Made by a program: the position numbers and the translations under genes
Source: Muscardinus avellanarius
Taxonomy: Eukaryota > Chordata > Mammalia > Rodentia > Gliridae
Assembly: GCA_963383645.1 (NCBI GenBank)
Contig: OY726558.1
Span: forward strand, 183,761,634-183,825,633
DNA length: 64,000 bases
Direction: 5' to 3'
In this document: positions 22,404 through 33,200 of the stretch, piece by piece
Layout: every line of letters begins with the position of its first letter
Numbering within the stretch: position 1 is the first letter of the stretch
The notes under the pieces: model-generated
What the model was told of the DNA's origin: nothing
Databases searched by the model: none
The model's input: only the letters and a program-made list of their open reading frames with translations

Positions 22404-22475
22404 GAAGAAGAAGAAGAAGAAGAAGAAGAAGAAGAAGAAGAAGAAGAAGAAGAAGAAGAAGAAGAAGAAGAAGAA
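22404..22475. repeat. (GAA)24 microsatellite
   Basis: 72 bp of uninterrupted GAA on the GPC5 sense strand, between the inner SINE and the right half of the outer SINE. Confidence 0.97.
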
Positions 22476-22563
22476 ATAAAAAATAGGGCTGGGGGTGTGG
22501 CTAGGAGGTAGAATACCCCTGAGTTCCATCCCCTGTACCGCAAAAAAAAAAAAAAAAAAAAAA
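22476..22563 (+). mobile_element. Outer SINE (subfamily B), right half and poly(A)
   Basis: taaaaaatagggctgggggt then ggaggtagaatacccctgag and a run of about 22 A completes the interrupted dimer. Confidence 0.82.
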
Positions 22564-22629
22564 GGAAACCTTTGTTTGAGTCAGGCTTTCTCTTAATGAA
22601 AGATATGCTATTTTCCAAAAACTTTAAGA

Positions 22630-22836
22630 GAGGTTTGAGAAGAGGAACAGTTTAAATAATATTATGTCTATGTAGGAAAGTACCACCACCAATCTCACAG
22701 AGGAAAAGGGGAGGAGGTGGGATACAGAGAGAAATGCATCATGTGCTGGGGGTATGCTGCGTATATGTATGAATGTATTGCTTTGAACCTCATTATGTTA
22801 TATAATTCCATGGCACCAATAAAAAATCTAAACAAA
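22630..22836 (+). mobile_element. L1 3'UTR end
   Basis: A purine-rich 3'UTR ends in ccatggcaccaataaaaaat near 22810, the same terminal motif seen in other L1 copies of the window. Confidence 0.6.
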
Positions 22837-23083
22837 GAGTAGGATGTGAGATGGAGGTTTCCCTGACAGTTTAGGCCACAGAGCAAAGGACGGTTATGTG
22901 CCCCCTATATTTGAGGGATCGGAAGGAGGGGGAACTGTAAACAGTTGGTCCCTTGTGAAACAGAAGATGGGATATTTACTTGATGATCCAAATTGTGAAG
23001 CTAAATTTTCTTCCTACTATAGAAGGACAAAAAAAGGACTGTTTGCATTATTCATTTAAAAATATTCACATATTTATTTTAAC

Positions 23084-23228
23084 CTTTAAATATTTTTATT
23101 GGTGTTTTATAATTAAACATTATGGTGAGATTCGGAATGAATTAGACATACCTCCACATAGCCCTTCGTCTATTTCCCTCCTTTTTGTACACTGCTCCCT
23201 TCCTTCTATCCCTTACTTGTGTTACTGA
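23084..23228 (-). mobile_element. L1 3' end, short
   Basis: It starts with tttttattggtgttttataa, the antisense form of the L1 3' terminus, and continues pyrimidine-rich into a break at about 23228 where LTR-like sequence begins. Confidence 0.6.
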
Positions 23229-23640
23229 GCAACCACTGAGAAGACCACTCAGACTTAGTTTAAGCAAAATAAAAAGTCTTTATTAGCTGGCTGGCGACTA
23301 CACTATTAGTCCTGAGTGCAGTCCAGAGCCATTTCTCAGGGCTTCTTTTAGACATCAAAAGTGTGATCTCAGGAGAAAAGAATTTAGGTTCTCATAGATA
23401 TGAACAACTCCCAAGTTTCTTTTAGTGGGTGTGCAAGTCAAGCAGAAAGTACAGAAACTAGGGACCACATCATGCAGGAGTTCAATAACTCTTGTCTGTC
23501 CCTTCTATTGTCCACCGTTTGATTGTTTTAAGGATAGAAATTTTCTAACGGCCTTTGTTTCCCTGCAGGTTTAAGCTAAGCAGGAATTACAGAAGCCAAA
23601 CAGGCAGTTATACCTGGTGTCGGACACTCGTTTTCAGGCT
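23229..23640 (-). mobile_element. Candidate solo LTR (class not identified)
   Basis: Non-LINE sequence interrupts L1-like flanks. On the - strand it would end with an AATAAAGACTTTTTATT poly(A)-signal region near 23268-23284. No clear TG...CA ends with target duplication were confirmed. Confidence 0.35.
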
Positions 23641-23749
23641 GATGAACATTAGTGCCCTGGAGTCACTTAGGATAACATTATGGTAAAGCTAGGGTCTAGG
23701 CTCTCTTTATCATACTTGTAAGACTGGCAGTGATACCTTCACATGTGGG

Positions 23750-24040
23750 CATAACAGCAAATCTAAGGAAGTCAGAGGTCACATCTGAAAGCTAGAGAAA
23801 ATAAGAAAGAAATGAATCTTGGGATAAATAAGGAGAGATCAGTAGAATAGAGGAAGGTGGTTAAGGGTGAGAGAATGGGAGCAGAAAATGGAGGACTGAA
23901 GAAGGAACAAATAATGTTATATCTAAATATCCCCATATTCATAAGGAAATATTTTTGTATGTTTATTTCAAAATATATTAGGAGCAACTCCTTTGTAATT
24001 TATAATAACCAGAATGACAAACATAAATATATGTAGAGAA
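23750..24040 (+). mobile_element. Possible L1 3'UTR fragment
   Basis: The purine-rich gagatcagtagaatagagg / gagagaatggg order is typical of rodent L1 3'UTRs. Boundaries are uncertain and no ORF2 is attached. Confidence 0.4.
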
Positions 24041-24160
24041 TTTTTTCATTTTTCTCAGTATGATTTTTGAATTTCAATTTTTTCATACAATGTAGAAGTC
24101 TGTAGGTATTTGGACTTAAGACTATTTAAAAATATTTCTAAGTTGCAGTCAAAATAAAAT

Positions 24161-24204
24161 AGGAATGGCAATGTAGCTCAGAGGTAGAATGTCTTTGGGT
24201 ACCA
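24161..24204 (+). mobile_element. Solitary ID-like SINE half
   Basis: aggaatggcaatgtagctca / ggtagaatgtctttgggtac matches only the tRNA-derived half. Confidence 0.55.
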
Positions 24205-24264
24205 CAAATATGTATTTATATATGTATTATTGAAATGTATATATTATAGAAATGTATACATTAC

Positions 24265-24400
24265 TAGCTGGGTATGGTGGCAAATACTTTTAATCCCAGT
24301 CCTTGTAAGTCTAAAACAGAAAGATTACAGGTTTTCAGGCAGCCTTATCAACTTGCCAAGGCCCTTTGAAACTTAGTAAGACTCTGCTTCAAATAAACTA
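24265..24400 (+). mobile_element. SINE left half, diverged
   Basis: agctgggtatggtggcaaat to agactctgcttcaaataaac; the right half is missing. Confidence 0.7.
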
Positions 24401-25814
24401 ATAGGTCAAAATCTCTATTAAAAATTAAGAATAACCTAACAATTTCACAAAACTAAGCCTTTGAACTATTTCTTTGTCCTCTTGATTTTTAAATTATTTC
24501 ATTTATTTTGATTTAACTTGATTCATACTCATGCATGTCATTTTTGAAATAAAATGTATATGATATATGAAACATTCTTTAAAAGATGATGTATTGCCTT
24601 TTGATGTAGATATATATTTTTCAAAATATAAATGTCATTGAGTAAGTGCATCAATCAATCTAGCAGTCAATATGTATGAATCCAAAGTTATTCTAGAACA
24701 TCATGGCCTGTGATGACTTTGGTAAAGTGAAAATGTTTTAGTAAATTAGATATAGAGGGCATTAATTAAAGGATAAGCTTAATTATTTCCAAACTTCGAA
24801 TCAATCAGTATTGTGCATTTAGTAGTTACCTTGTAAAAAGCACTCTTGTCAAGATGGGGCAAATAAAATCCCTGAGGAAGGAAATAAAAAAAAATAAATC
24901 ATAGTCTCATCTCTAAGAAATTTACCATTAATCAAATGTGACATATGTTCAAGAAAGTTGATTAAGTGCCAACAAATGGTAAAGTTAAAAAAATCACAGG
25001 AATAAATGTGGGATAGAAAAAGAGATATTTTAGTTTGAACTTGGAAAATTGGATAGAATATGATAAGTTGAAGAGGTACACTCTGTGTGGGGGAAAATGA
25101 GCTGGACCTGAGAAAATTATAGAAGGAACATAAGATTATAGACATAAAAGTTTGAGTGCTGAGAAACTGTGTTTAGCCATATTTTTTTTAAGCCAAACCT
25201 TCATCATCATATGGGATCTTGACTACCTGGCTACCTTTGATCATTTTTTCTGGGACTTATTACTGAAAGTACATCGGTGCGTACATGTTGAATGAGGGCA
25301 GACTGGCAATTTGCTTATGTCAATTTGCAAAGCATGAAGTGAACCCTAAACAGACAAGTTTGTTTCCTGTGATATTTCTTATGATCTTTTAGGGAAACCA
25401 AGGAGTCATTGTGTGCTTCTCCCAAACATGCTACCACTCTCCTTTACCAATCTATCATGACTGGTGTTTTTCCTCTTCTGTATACATGAGGAAAGTGGGT
25501 TTTTATAGTAAAGAGTCTCAAAAAGCATTAAAACTGAGAAATTATGTGCTAAAAATACTGATTTGAGAAAAAAATATGGTGGTCATGGCTAGGAGAAACT
25601 GATGTCCCCTATAATGGGGAATGTGGGAAGGTAAGGAGTGGATGAATAGTTTCACTGTGAGATGAAAAGTGGGACAGTTTATGTTCACCTACAATCTCTG
25701 CTTAGAAATGAACTAAGGAGTACATCAAAGCCTGTATGTAAAAACTCAGTACAATTTGTTTGCAGGTGAAAGCATGGTCTATTAGGGTAAGTTTCCCAGA
25801 AGAGATAAAGGATA
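24401..25814. other. Intronic sequence, nothing recognised
   Basis: AT-rich; the ORF at 24849-25145 has no recognisable domain. Confidence 0.45.
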
Positions 25815-26325
25815 GAGGGCTTACACTTGTTATGGTGTGGGCTTAATGTCTCCTGGAAAATCTCATGCATTAACAAGCCAAAAACATTTAGAGTTAAACT
25901 AACTGAAACGTGGGGATTCTCGTTCCATCAGTGGATAAATCCATTGATGGATTGTTAATTTGGATTTATTCAGTGTAAGGTTCACAGGTAGGGTGTGCAT
26001 AGAGGAGGTAAGTCATGAGGGTGTGACCGTGGGGATTTTACATATATCCCTCCATCTCTTTCTTTATTCTGTGCATCCCATTGCCATAGGCCATCCTAAC
26101 AGAGAACAAACACTAAAACCTCCCAAACTGTAAGCAAATAAGTCCTCATCCTCCTCCTCCTTCTCCTTTTCCTCCTCTTCCTCCTGCTCTTCCTCCTCCT
26201 CTTCCTCCTCCTCCTCCTCCTCCTCCTCCTCCTCCTCCTCCTCCTTCTCCTCATCCTTCTGCTCTTTCTTCTGAGTTGTGGTTGTTAGGTGTTTTGGGGT
26301 AACAAAAGTAAAACTGATGATTAAA
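25815..26325 (+). mobile_element. MaLR LTR carrying a TCC microsatellite
   Basis: Recognisable blocks: tgttatggtgtgggcttaatg, gttccatcagtggataaatcc, gtaagtcatgagggtgtg, caaactgtaagcaaataagtc, and after the microsatellite gtgttttggggtaacaaaag. The TCC expansion sits in the usual C/T-rich stretch after the poly(A) signal region. Confidence 0.65.
26142..26272. repeat. (TCC)n pyrimidine microsatellite
   Basis: About 130 bp of TCC with CTT interruptions inside a MaLR LTR. The Glu-rich ORF on the other strand is a by-product. Confidence 0.95.
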
Positions 26326-26929
26326 ATTATTCTCTTAACTGAATTCATTTTTTGAGGGAGTGAAAGAGAAAGATGAGCCAACAAAGAAGAAATGAGGATA
26401 GTATAGTCCAAAAGAAGAGAGGAAATAAAGATAAACAAAGGTCTTACTGTGAACACCCCACTGTTTTTGTTGATTAGAAATTTACTAGGAATTTTTCAAG
26501 CTATAAAAATTATGAGAATGAAAATTAACATTTTTAATATACAGTAACTGAGAAATTAGAAAATTAAATATATAAAGCAGAACTTTTATGCAGAGGAGGG
26601 AAAGATATGGACCCAACCACCGGGGAGGCAATTATTTAATACCCGGGTCAAATGGGATTGTGGATTCATTCAGATCAGATGATCACAGAAAACAATATTT
26701 ATGGCAATTATATCTCATTCTCAGATGCTTGAAAAACAGTGACAAAAACTGATGCAAAGGTGAAATGTGATAGCTGGTTTCCATGTGTACCATCTTTTCA
26801 ATAAGGTGGTATCTTATGAGAAGTCTGACTTCCTGTTCTGAAGAATATGCTAGGGAATTAAAAGCTATCAAACAAAATTTACAAAAAGTAAGTGTTGTCC
26901 ATTTAGGAGTTACAGAGTACCTCGTTTTT

Positions 26930-27500
26930 CTCTTTCTGAGTAGCAATGACCACACACGCAGAAGATCTGGGCAACATTCACTTCTTAGCTCAGAGTTCCA
27001 TAGATCAGAAGTCTGGGTGAGCTCCTGGTTCAGGATTCTCAAGGCTGAAATCAAGTCATCTGCCTCAGTTGACTCAGTTTAGAGGTTCTGAGGGAGAACA
27101 CACTGCCAGTCTTATCTAGGCAGTTGGGAAATTTTAGTCATAAGATTTTTTATCTTTTTTATTTTTAAAATTTTTTTATTTTTAAATTTATTTTATTTTA
27201 TTTTTATTTTTATTTTTTATAAAGATTTCCCCGTTTCCTTTCTAGTAGTATGGCAGATCACTTCATTGTCAGATCCTAGAGGCCACTACTAGTTCCATTC
27301 CTTCCCACAGGACCTTTGAGAGTCCCTCAGAGCATGCCATTTGACTTTTCAAAGCTAGCAGCCTCATCCCCTGAATCCAATGTTCCTAGTCCCCATGTTT
27401 CAGATACATTCGACTTCAGTGATAACAAGGAAAAAATTTCCCTTTTAAAAACTGATGTGACTATATTAATCTCATCCAGAAAAATCTTAAATTTGGTAAG
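26930..27500 (-). mobile_element. Probable old MLT1-type LTR
   Basis: Weak antisense MLT1-like blocks: ttccatagatcagaagtctg, ggctgaaatcaagtcatc, and tttaaaaactgatgtgacta. A T-rich tract at 27150-27225 lies inside. Confidence 0.4.
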
Positions 27501-28284
27501 CCACAAATCAACTGATTAATTACATTAGTTACATTTGCAAAATTACTTTGGTTATTTAAGGTAGTGTGGTGTGAAAGTGGCGTCATATGCACAATCCCAG
27601 AGATTAGAGTGGGGAGTCTTGGGATCTATTTTATAATTTTACTTAGCATAATTGAAATCTATCTAGTTTTATATGCCTATTTCTTAAATGTTAGATATTA
27701 TGTGCCTTAAATAGCTCCTAAAATGTCACTGAAATGATAGAAAAATATAGAAAACCATAATAAATGCTTCATTTAAAGAGTTCTGTCACTACAAATTTGT
27801 GAATAATTATCTTACAATTAATACATTCAGTCACCTTCAACGAAAACCAACTTCTTAAAATAGTTTTGCTTTTTATGGGCTATCTTTCTGTTTGCATTTT
27901 AGAATTTAAATTATTTGTGGGGGGCATCCTCGTGATTTATACATCATTAATATTGTTCATAAGATTCCATTTGTGTTCTGGCCAAGATGCTAGTAAAATA
28001 CTTGAAGAATTCTTAGAGAAATAAAGTTAATATGGGAAAATGTAGGAAAAGAATGTCAGGGTCAAACAGAGAGCAACATATCAGCAAGAAGTTATCTTTT
28101 GTTGTATTGTCAGATACGATTTTTAAAAATTTTAATATGTCATATAATTGGATTCTTTATAAAAATTATTTAATTAGTGTGTTCTGAGTATTTAAACAAT
28201 AAAGTAATATATAATACAATAGATAATCAAAGTGTATTAGATTTTAATGTGTTGATACATTAAGTATTTTGCAAAGTACTTTAG
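27501..28284. other. Intronic AT-rich sequence
   Basis: No repeat family or coding signal recognised. Confidence 0.45.
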
Positions 28285-28455
28285 ATGTTTTTTCTTGATA
28301 TGACTAATGGCACACATACATTATTGTCCTTATTTTAGAAAAGAGGGAACTGAGTTATTCAGTGACTTATCCCAATCTTCACATCTCATCATTAGTGTAT
28401 TTCAGAATCAGCATTCTTGTCTAAGTACGTCAGACCCCAGAGTCCAAGCCCTCTG
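28285..28455 (+). repeat. MIR fragment
   Basis: Blocks tattgtccttattttagaaa, gggaactgagttattcagtg, cttatcccaatcttcaca and cagaatcagcattcttgtct follow MIR order. Confidence 0.65.
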
Positions 28456-29269
28456 AGGTTATAGTAAATACATAACAAATGGCATATTTCACAATAACAA
28501 ATGATAAATGACATAAAGTCATTTCTTCCTTATTCTCCTTTTCCAGATTTGATTTTTATATGGTTTATTGACATCTATTTCCAAATTCCTATAACCTAAT
28601 ATTTTTAATTTTGAAGTTTATGAACTTCAAAAACTGGTTGGTTAACCCAAGTACTCTTTAAACAATAAAATTATTTTAGACACTGAGGCAATTTCACTCA
28701 TAGTTTTCATTTAATTGGGTTGTGTAATTATTATCTGCAAGCTTATATTATTTTTTGTAAAATCACAAAATTTACAACCCTAAATCTTTTATAAAATACT
28801 ACAAGAATTTGTGTACATTAAATAGGCAACAGTGATATGTTTCATCCATAATAGAGAAGTACCCTCTGTGCTTATACTTGGTCATATGTTCTTCAGAATG
28901 CCTTAGAGGAGTGAATGGCACACATAGGATTATTTTACTCATTTTTAGCTTTAAGTGAAATATTCTATTATTCATAACATCACCTTTTGGAAAGGAATTC
29001 AGACATTTCCAATATTATTCAAAAACATTACCAGCACTACTATGCTGCAGGGAATACTGGTTATTCCATCTTCTTTGCTCATAAAGGTAAATGAAAAACG
29101 TGAGCACCCCAAACCAGGAAGTTAGCTAAATTTCAATACTTTGTAGAAATGTAAGTAGAACCTAAACTTTTTCTCTCAAGATTCAGTTCTGGGCAATATG
29201 CATTGGACAACACATTTGACCTGAGATATTTCAAATGAAGCTAAAAATGTGTATATCTAAAATTGTAGG

Positions 29270-29475
29270 TTTTTCTTTTGTACTGGGATGGAACCTAGGG
29301 GCATTCTACCTCCGAGCCACACCCCAACCATATTTTTTATTATTTATTTTGAAACAGGGTCTCACTGAGTTGCAAAGGCCCTCACTTAGGAGTAGCTGAG
29401 ACTGTCCTTGAACTGCAATTCTTCTGTTTCAGACTCCCAAATGCTGGGATTACAATGTGCACCACCATGCCCGGT
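29270..29475 (-). mobile_element. B1-dID SINE (subfamily B)
   Basis: Antisense dimer: tactgggatggaacctaggg, tttgaaacagggtctcactg, ccaccatgcccgg. Confidence 0.83.
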
Positions 29476-29639
29476 TCCTTGTATTTTATATTATATAAAA
29501 ATATCCTATTTTTATAGAATTATTTTCTGAAAAGACAGTGTTGTGCTTTTTTTTTAAAAAGTTTTGACTGTTGGTTTACAAAGAAGTACAATATTATCAA
29601 CCACATATGGTTTATTTACCATACTTAAAAGCTATTCAT

Positions 29640-29873
29640 AGCTGGGTTTGGTGGCGCACACTGTAATATCAGTACTTGGGAGGCTGAGGCAGGAGATCTG
29701 GGTTCATGGCCAGCCTCATCTTCTTAGTGAGACCCTCTGCAATTTAAACCCTGTTTCAAAATAGAGAGTATAAATAAGTCTGGGGGTATAGCTAGAGCTT
29801 GGAGGTAGAATGTCCCTTGATTCAATCCCTACCACCTCAAAAAAAAAAAGAAAGAAAAAGAAAAAGAAAAAGC
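29640..29873 (+). mobile_element. B1-dID SINE with target duplication, 0.3 kb upstream of the GPC5 exon
   Basis: Dimer with an AAAAAG-rich tail. The duplication agctattcat occurs at 29630-29639 and 29874-29883. Confidence 0.85.
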
Positions 29874-30153
29874 AGCTATTCATTCATCAGCAGATGGGTT
29901 TTTTTTTAAGCCAAACTACCCTTGCACAAGAAGGCCCAATATTACTTGATTTCCAAAATGTTATCACAGAAGTAATAGTACATTATAACTCTTTATGGAT
30001 ATAACACTTTTTCCATGATTATTTATTTTGTTTTCAATTTTTTAAAGATTTAATTTTGCTGAAATATGCACACAAAAATAGTGGATCCACATGAAAAATA
30101 ATTTTAATGTCTAGACAAGTGTTTGAGTAGAGATCTTTGAAGATTTAAACTTG

Positions 30154-30197
30154 CTATTAATATATATATTTTTTATTTCCACATTTAGTTGTTACAG
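30154..30197 (+). promoter_or_regulatory. GPC5: 3' splice site of the GPC5 exon with two in-frame AG acceptors
   Basis: The branch-like ctattaat is followed by a T-rich tract and the AG at 30187-30188. Nine bases later a second acceptor-like ttacag ends at 30197. Both keep the reading frame; the upstream AG is the first after the branch point and is preferred under scanning. Using the downstream one would remove Leu-Leu-Gln. Confidence 0.7.
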
Positions 30198-30348
30198 GGC
30201 AGGTCACCCAAACCCGACAAATGGGAGCTCGTTCAGCTGGGCAGTGGTGGAGGCATGGTGGAACAAGTCAGTGGAGACTGTGATGATGAGGATGGCTGTG
30301 GGGGATCCGGGAGCGGAGAAGTAAAGAGAACACTAAGGATCACAGACT
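30189..30348 (+). CDS. GPC5: GPC5 (glypican-5) internal coding exon, probably the penultimate exon
   Basis: Glypican-5 is a GPI-anchored cell-surface proteoglycan that binds growth factors such as Hedgehog and FGF. The exon reads in frame from 30189 (phase 0) for 53 codons plus one base. It opens LLQGRSPKPDKWELVQLGSG and continues to an acidic, cysteine-containing stretch (GDCDDEDGCGG), then SGSGE and RTLRITD. I recognise this as the C-terminal glycosaminoglycan-attachment region of GPC5; GPC3 has a similar but distinct acidic/SG block. Seen directly: a branch-point-like ctattaat at 30154-30161, a T-rich tract, the first AG at 30187-30188, and a donor ACT|gtaagt at 30349. The donor leaves phase 1, so the next exon should begin with GG to complete the Trp of the TDW motif. 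A second in-frame AG at 30196-30197 would shorten the exon by three residues. No other GPC5 exon is visible in the window. Gene identity is strong; the exon number is recalled from family knowledge. Confidence 0.93.
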
Positions 30349-30354
30349 GTAAGT

Positions 30355-32998
30355 ACATGATTTGAATACTGCTTTTAAAGAATTTGTTTTGAAGTACAAT
30401 TAAGGATAATGACCACGAAGGATGTAGAAAATAAAGGTGATGAATTCAGATGCGAGTGAGAGAAACTGGAAATGAAAATGAACCTATTTGTAGTTATTTA
30501 GGGCATGCATTCCTGAAGATTTTGTTTGTTTTAAACCGATACCTTTAAATGGAAATGACTTTTTTTTTCAGTGAAAAACCAATGAATAAACAGCAGTTCT
30601 GAAAATTATAAAAGTTTTAAAGTGGGATAATCTTAGGGCATAATTAAATGTGTGTAGATAAATTATATGAAATAAGATGGATAAATTACACCAATAATCA
30701 CTTGTAATTTTAAAGTATCGATACTGTTTAAAATTTAGTCTATTATTGTTTCATCATAGTAAAATTATAAAAAATTGAAAAGTATGTGGCAGATAATGGT
30801 GAAAATGGCTAGGATTTACCTCGTGAATTTGCATTTTCCAAAAATCTCACCAAACATTCATTTTGTTTAAACTGTATGAATTTCACACCATTTCTGCTTT
30901 TGCTGTACTGGTCACTACCACAAAAGTCATTAACTTCCAAACAATAACAAAAAAGGAAAAGGAAAAGGAAAAGGAAAGAAGGAATTCACTAAATAGATTT
31001 TCTTTACTGGTCTTAACATATAAGATGAAAAATATCGGTTGCATATCTTCCAATATCATGTGCATATATTTGTTCGTATGGAAAAGACAACCAAAGTGAT
31101 ACACTGAGAAAGAAATGTCAAAGTTAACTACCCACGGCGTCTGGCTTTTAACTATTCTTCTAGCTCTGATTCTACCAATGCTATGCTAAAGAAATCTCAC
31201 TTGAGATATACAGCCCCACATGGAGGTTAGTATAATTCTAAGTCACACAGAGGTGCTTTGGACCTGTTTCATATGCCTTTTGATGGGAGAAAATTCATTT
31301 ACTTTTCAATTCTCTTGTAGTAAATTAAGAATGCTACAAATTCTTCAAGCATTAATTCCTCAATTTCTTCTAAGATCTAGTTTAATAAGCCAAATAATTT
31401 GGTTAAAGAAATGAAAACCAATAGAGATGAGAAATTACAATGACAGCAAGAAAAATGTTTTCATATTAGACACTAATAAATTCAATTTAACTCAAAAAGT
31501 AAATAGAAGGGAACAAGTGTACTTGAACAGGAATCCAGCGAAGAGCCTCACAGTTCCTACCATGAATTAATTTTTTTACTCTAATAGGCAGATATAAGGA
31601 TGTGTGTCCTTATAATGGGGATGTAAGTAGTTTATCAGATTCATTTTTCCCTTAGATGTTTGGGGGGAAAACAGAAGAATAAAATGAAATAAAAGGTTTA
31701 TACTAGTAAAACAGTTACTTTTTTAAGAGATAAGATATCCTCCACTGTATTTAGGAATTATGATTCTTATCTATAAGGATGATCTTCAGTTCAACCATTA
31801 TTATTTTATACTATTTAGAGTGTATGTATTATAATTTGTTATCATTTAAAAGATAGCATAGCTCTCAGCCATCAATATTATTACAAAAATAAAGAGTACA
31901 GGTGGAAATTCAACTATAAAATGTGTGTTTGAGTATTGTTTGTGTAGAATTGGCATCTTTATGGGATTTTTCACTTTTGGAAGTTACTTATCACCTCAAG
32001 AACTTGTTATAGACAACTTTTGGGTTCTTTCATGAGAGAAACAGAGGCAGTGAAGGATATTCAACTACTGTTTTCTCACAAAACTCTACTTGTCAAGGTG
32101 GTAAGAATGATTTTTTTACTTCAAAATCTTGGTTTCAATTACTGCTGAAATGGACAGAAATGGTACAAGCAACCACCCATCAAAATTGGGGAGATTAAGA
32201 TATAGATGATTCTCAGAAACTCCAGGCAAACATTTTTGAAAAATCCACATGTGATTGCTCTAAGTGGGTTGCCTATTATGTTTCTAAGAGTTTATTGCTG
32301 CTACCTTTCAATTTTTAATAAGAGGTTAGGAAACCACTGTGGATGGCACGCTGAAATAAAGAGGGAGAAAGAAAGTGCAGAGTGTAGGTCACATTTCTAT
32401 TTTTATAAAGCACTATTATATTTTGCCTGTTTGGGGCTAGTTTGATACATCGAAAGCAAAGTTAAAACATAGTTTTGAATGATCATAATGACTTACAAAT
32501 ATAATACTCAGTTTACTAAGGTTTTATTCATGCTAAGAAGTTGGAATCATCATTATTTATTTCTTACACTTTTATCTATTCTTTGCAAAATGCAATGAGA
32601 GCAAAAAAGTTCATTTGTTACCTCAAAGAATAAATATATATTAGCCATACATGCATATACATATATCTTATATTTAATTTGTCCTTTTTACATTGATATG
32701 AGTGTCATTGTACACCACATCTGACATCATTTCACAGTAGCTACCTGAGGCAGGGCATAAACACCAATGGGAAAGAAAAACAAATTCCCTACTCTTGGGA
32801 ATATAGAATAAACTAAGTATCTAGAAAATTAATAGCTCTTCAACAGTTTGTTCTTCTAACATCTCTAAATCCTCATAGCTTCACATGTTGCAAAAACAAC
32901 TGAGTGCTACTAAGGATAGGCTATAGGAAAACAATTTCATGTGTAAATGTTAACATGGCTAGTAGCATTGTTTATAATTTTTATATGGTATGGAGATG
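30355..32998. other. Intron immediately after the GPC5 exon
   Basis: Almost repeat-free apart from a short AAAAGG tract. No second exon found. Confidence 0.5.
30951..30976. repeat. (AAAAGG)n short repeat
   Basis: Four purine hexamer-like units in the intron after the GPC5 exon. Confidence 0.85.
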
Positions 32999-33200
32999 TT
33001 TTTGTGGTACTGGGGATAGAACCTGGGCCCTCTACCTCTGGGCTACACTCTCAGACCTATTTTATATTTTATTTGGAAACAGGGTCTCACTAAGTTGCTG
33101 AGAGCCTCACTAAGTAGGCAAGGCTGGCTTCAAACTTGCGTGATCCTTCTGTCTCAGCCTCCCAAGTACTGGGGTTACAAGTGTGTGCCACCACACCTGG
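32999..33200 (-). mobile_element. B1-dID SINE
   Basis: Antisense dimer: gtggtactggggatagaacc, ttggaaacagggtctcacta, gtgccaccacacctggg. Confidence 0.83.

Larger units (their letters stand above)
1..30188 (+). other. GPC5: GPC5 intron upstream of the exon (5' end outside window)
   Basis: No host exon, RNA gene or promoter was recognised in this stretch, which is filled with repeats annotated separately. Assignment to a GPC5 intron rests on the downstream exon on the same strand and on the known very large introns of GPC5. Confidence 0.8.

Noticed and set aside
22250..22618. 122-codon Ser- and Leu-rich ORF on the - strand
   Set aside because: It reads through AAT/GAA microsatellites and two SINEs; composition explains it.
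24161..24204. Possible tRNA gene
   Set aside because: Only the ID-like half of a SINE; A/B-box-like similarity without a foldable full tRNA.
26064..26456. 130-codon ORF with a long Glu run on the - strand
   Set aside because: It is the translation of the TCC microsatellite inside an LTR; no gene structure or non-repetitive domain.
27316..27519. Possible coding exon (67-codon ORF)
   Set aside because: No flanking splice consensus in frame, and the region reads as an old MLT1-type repeat.
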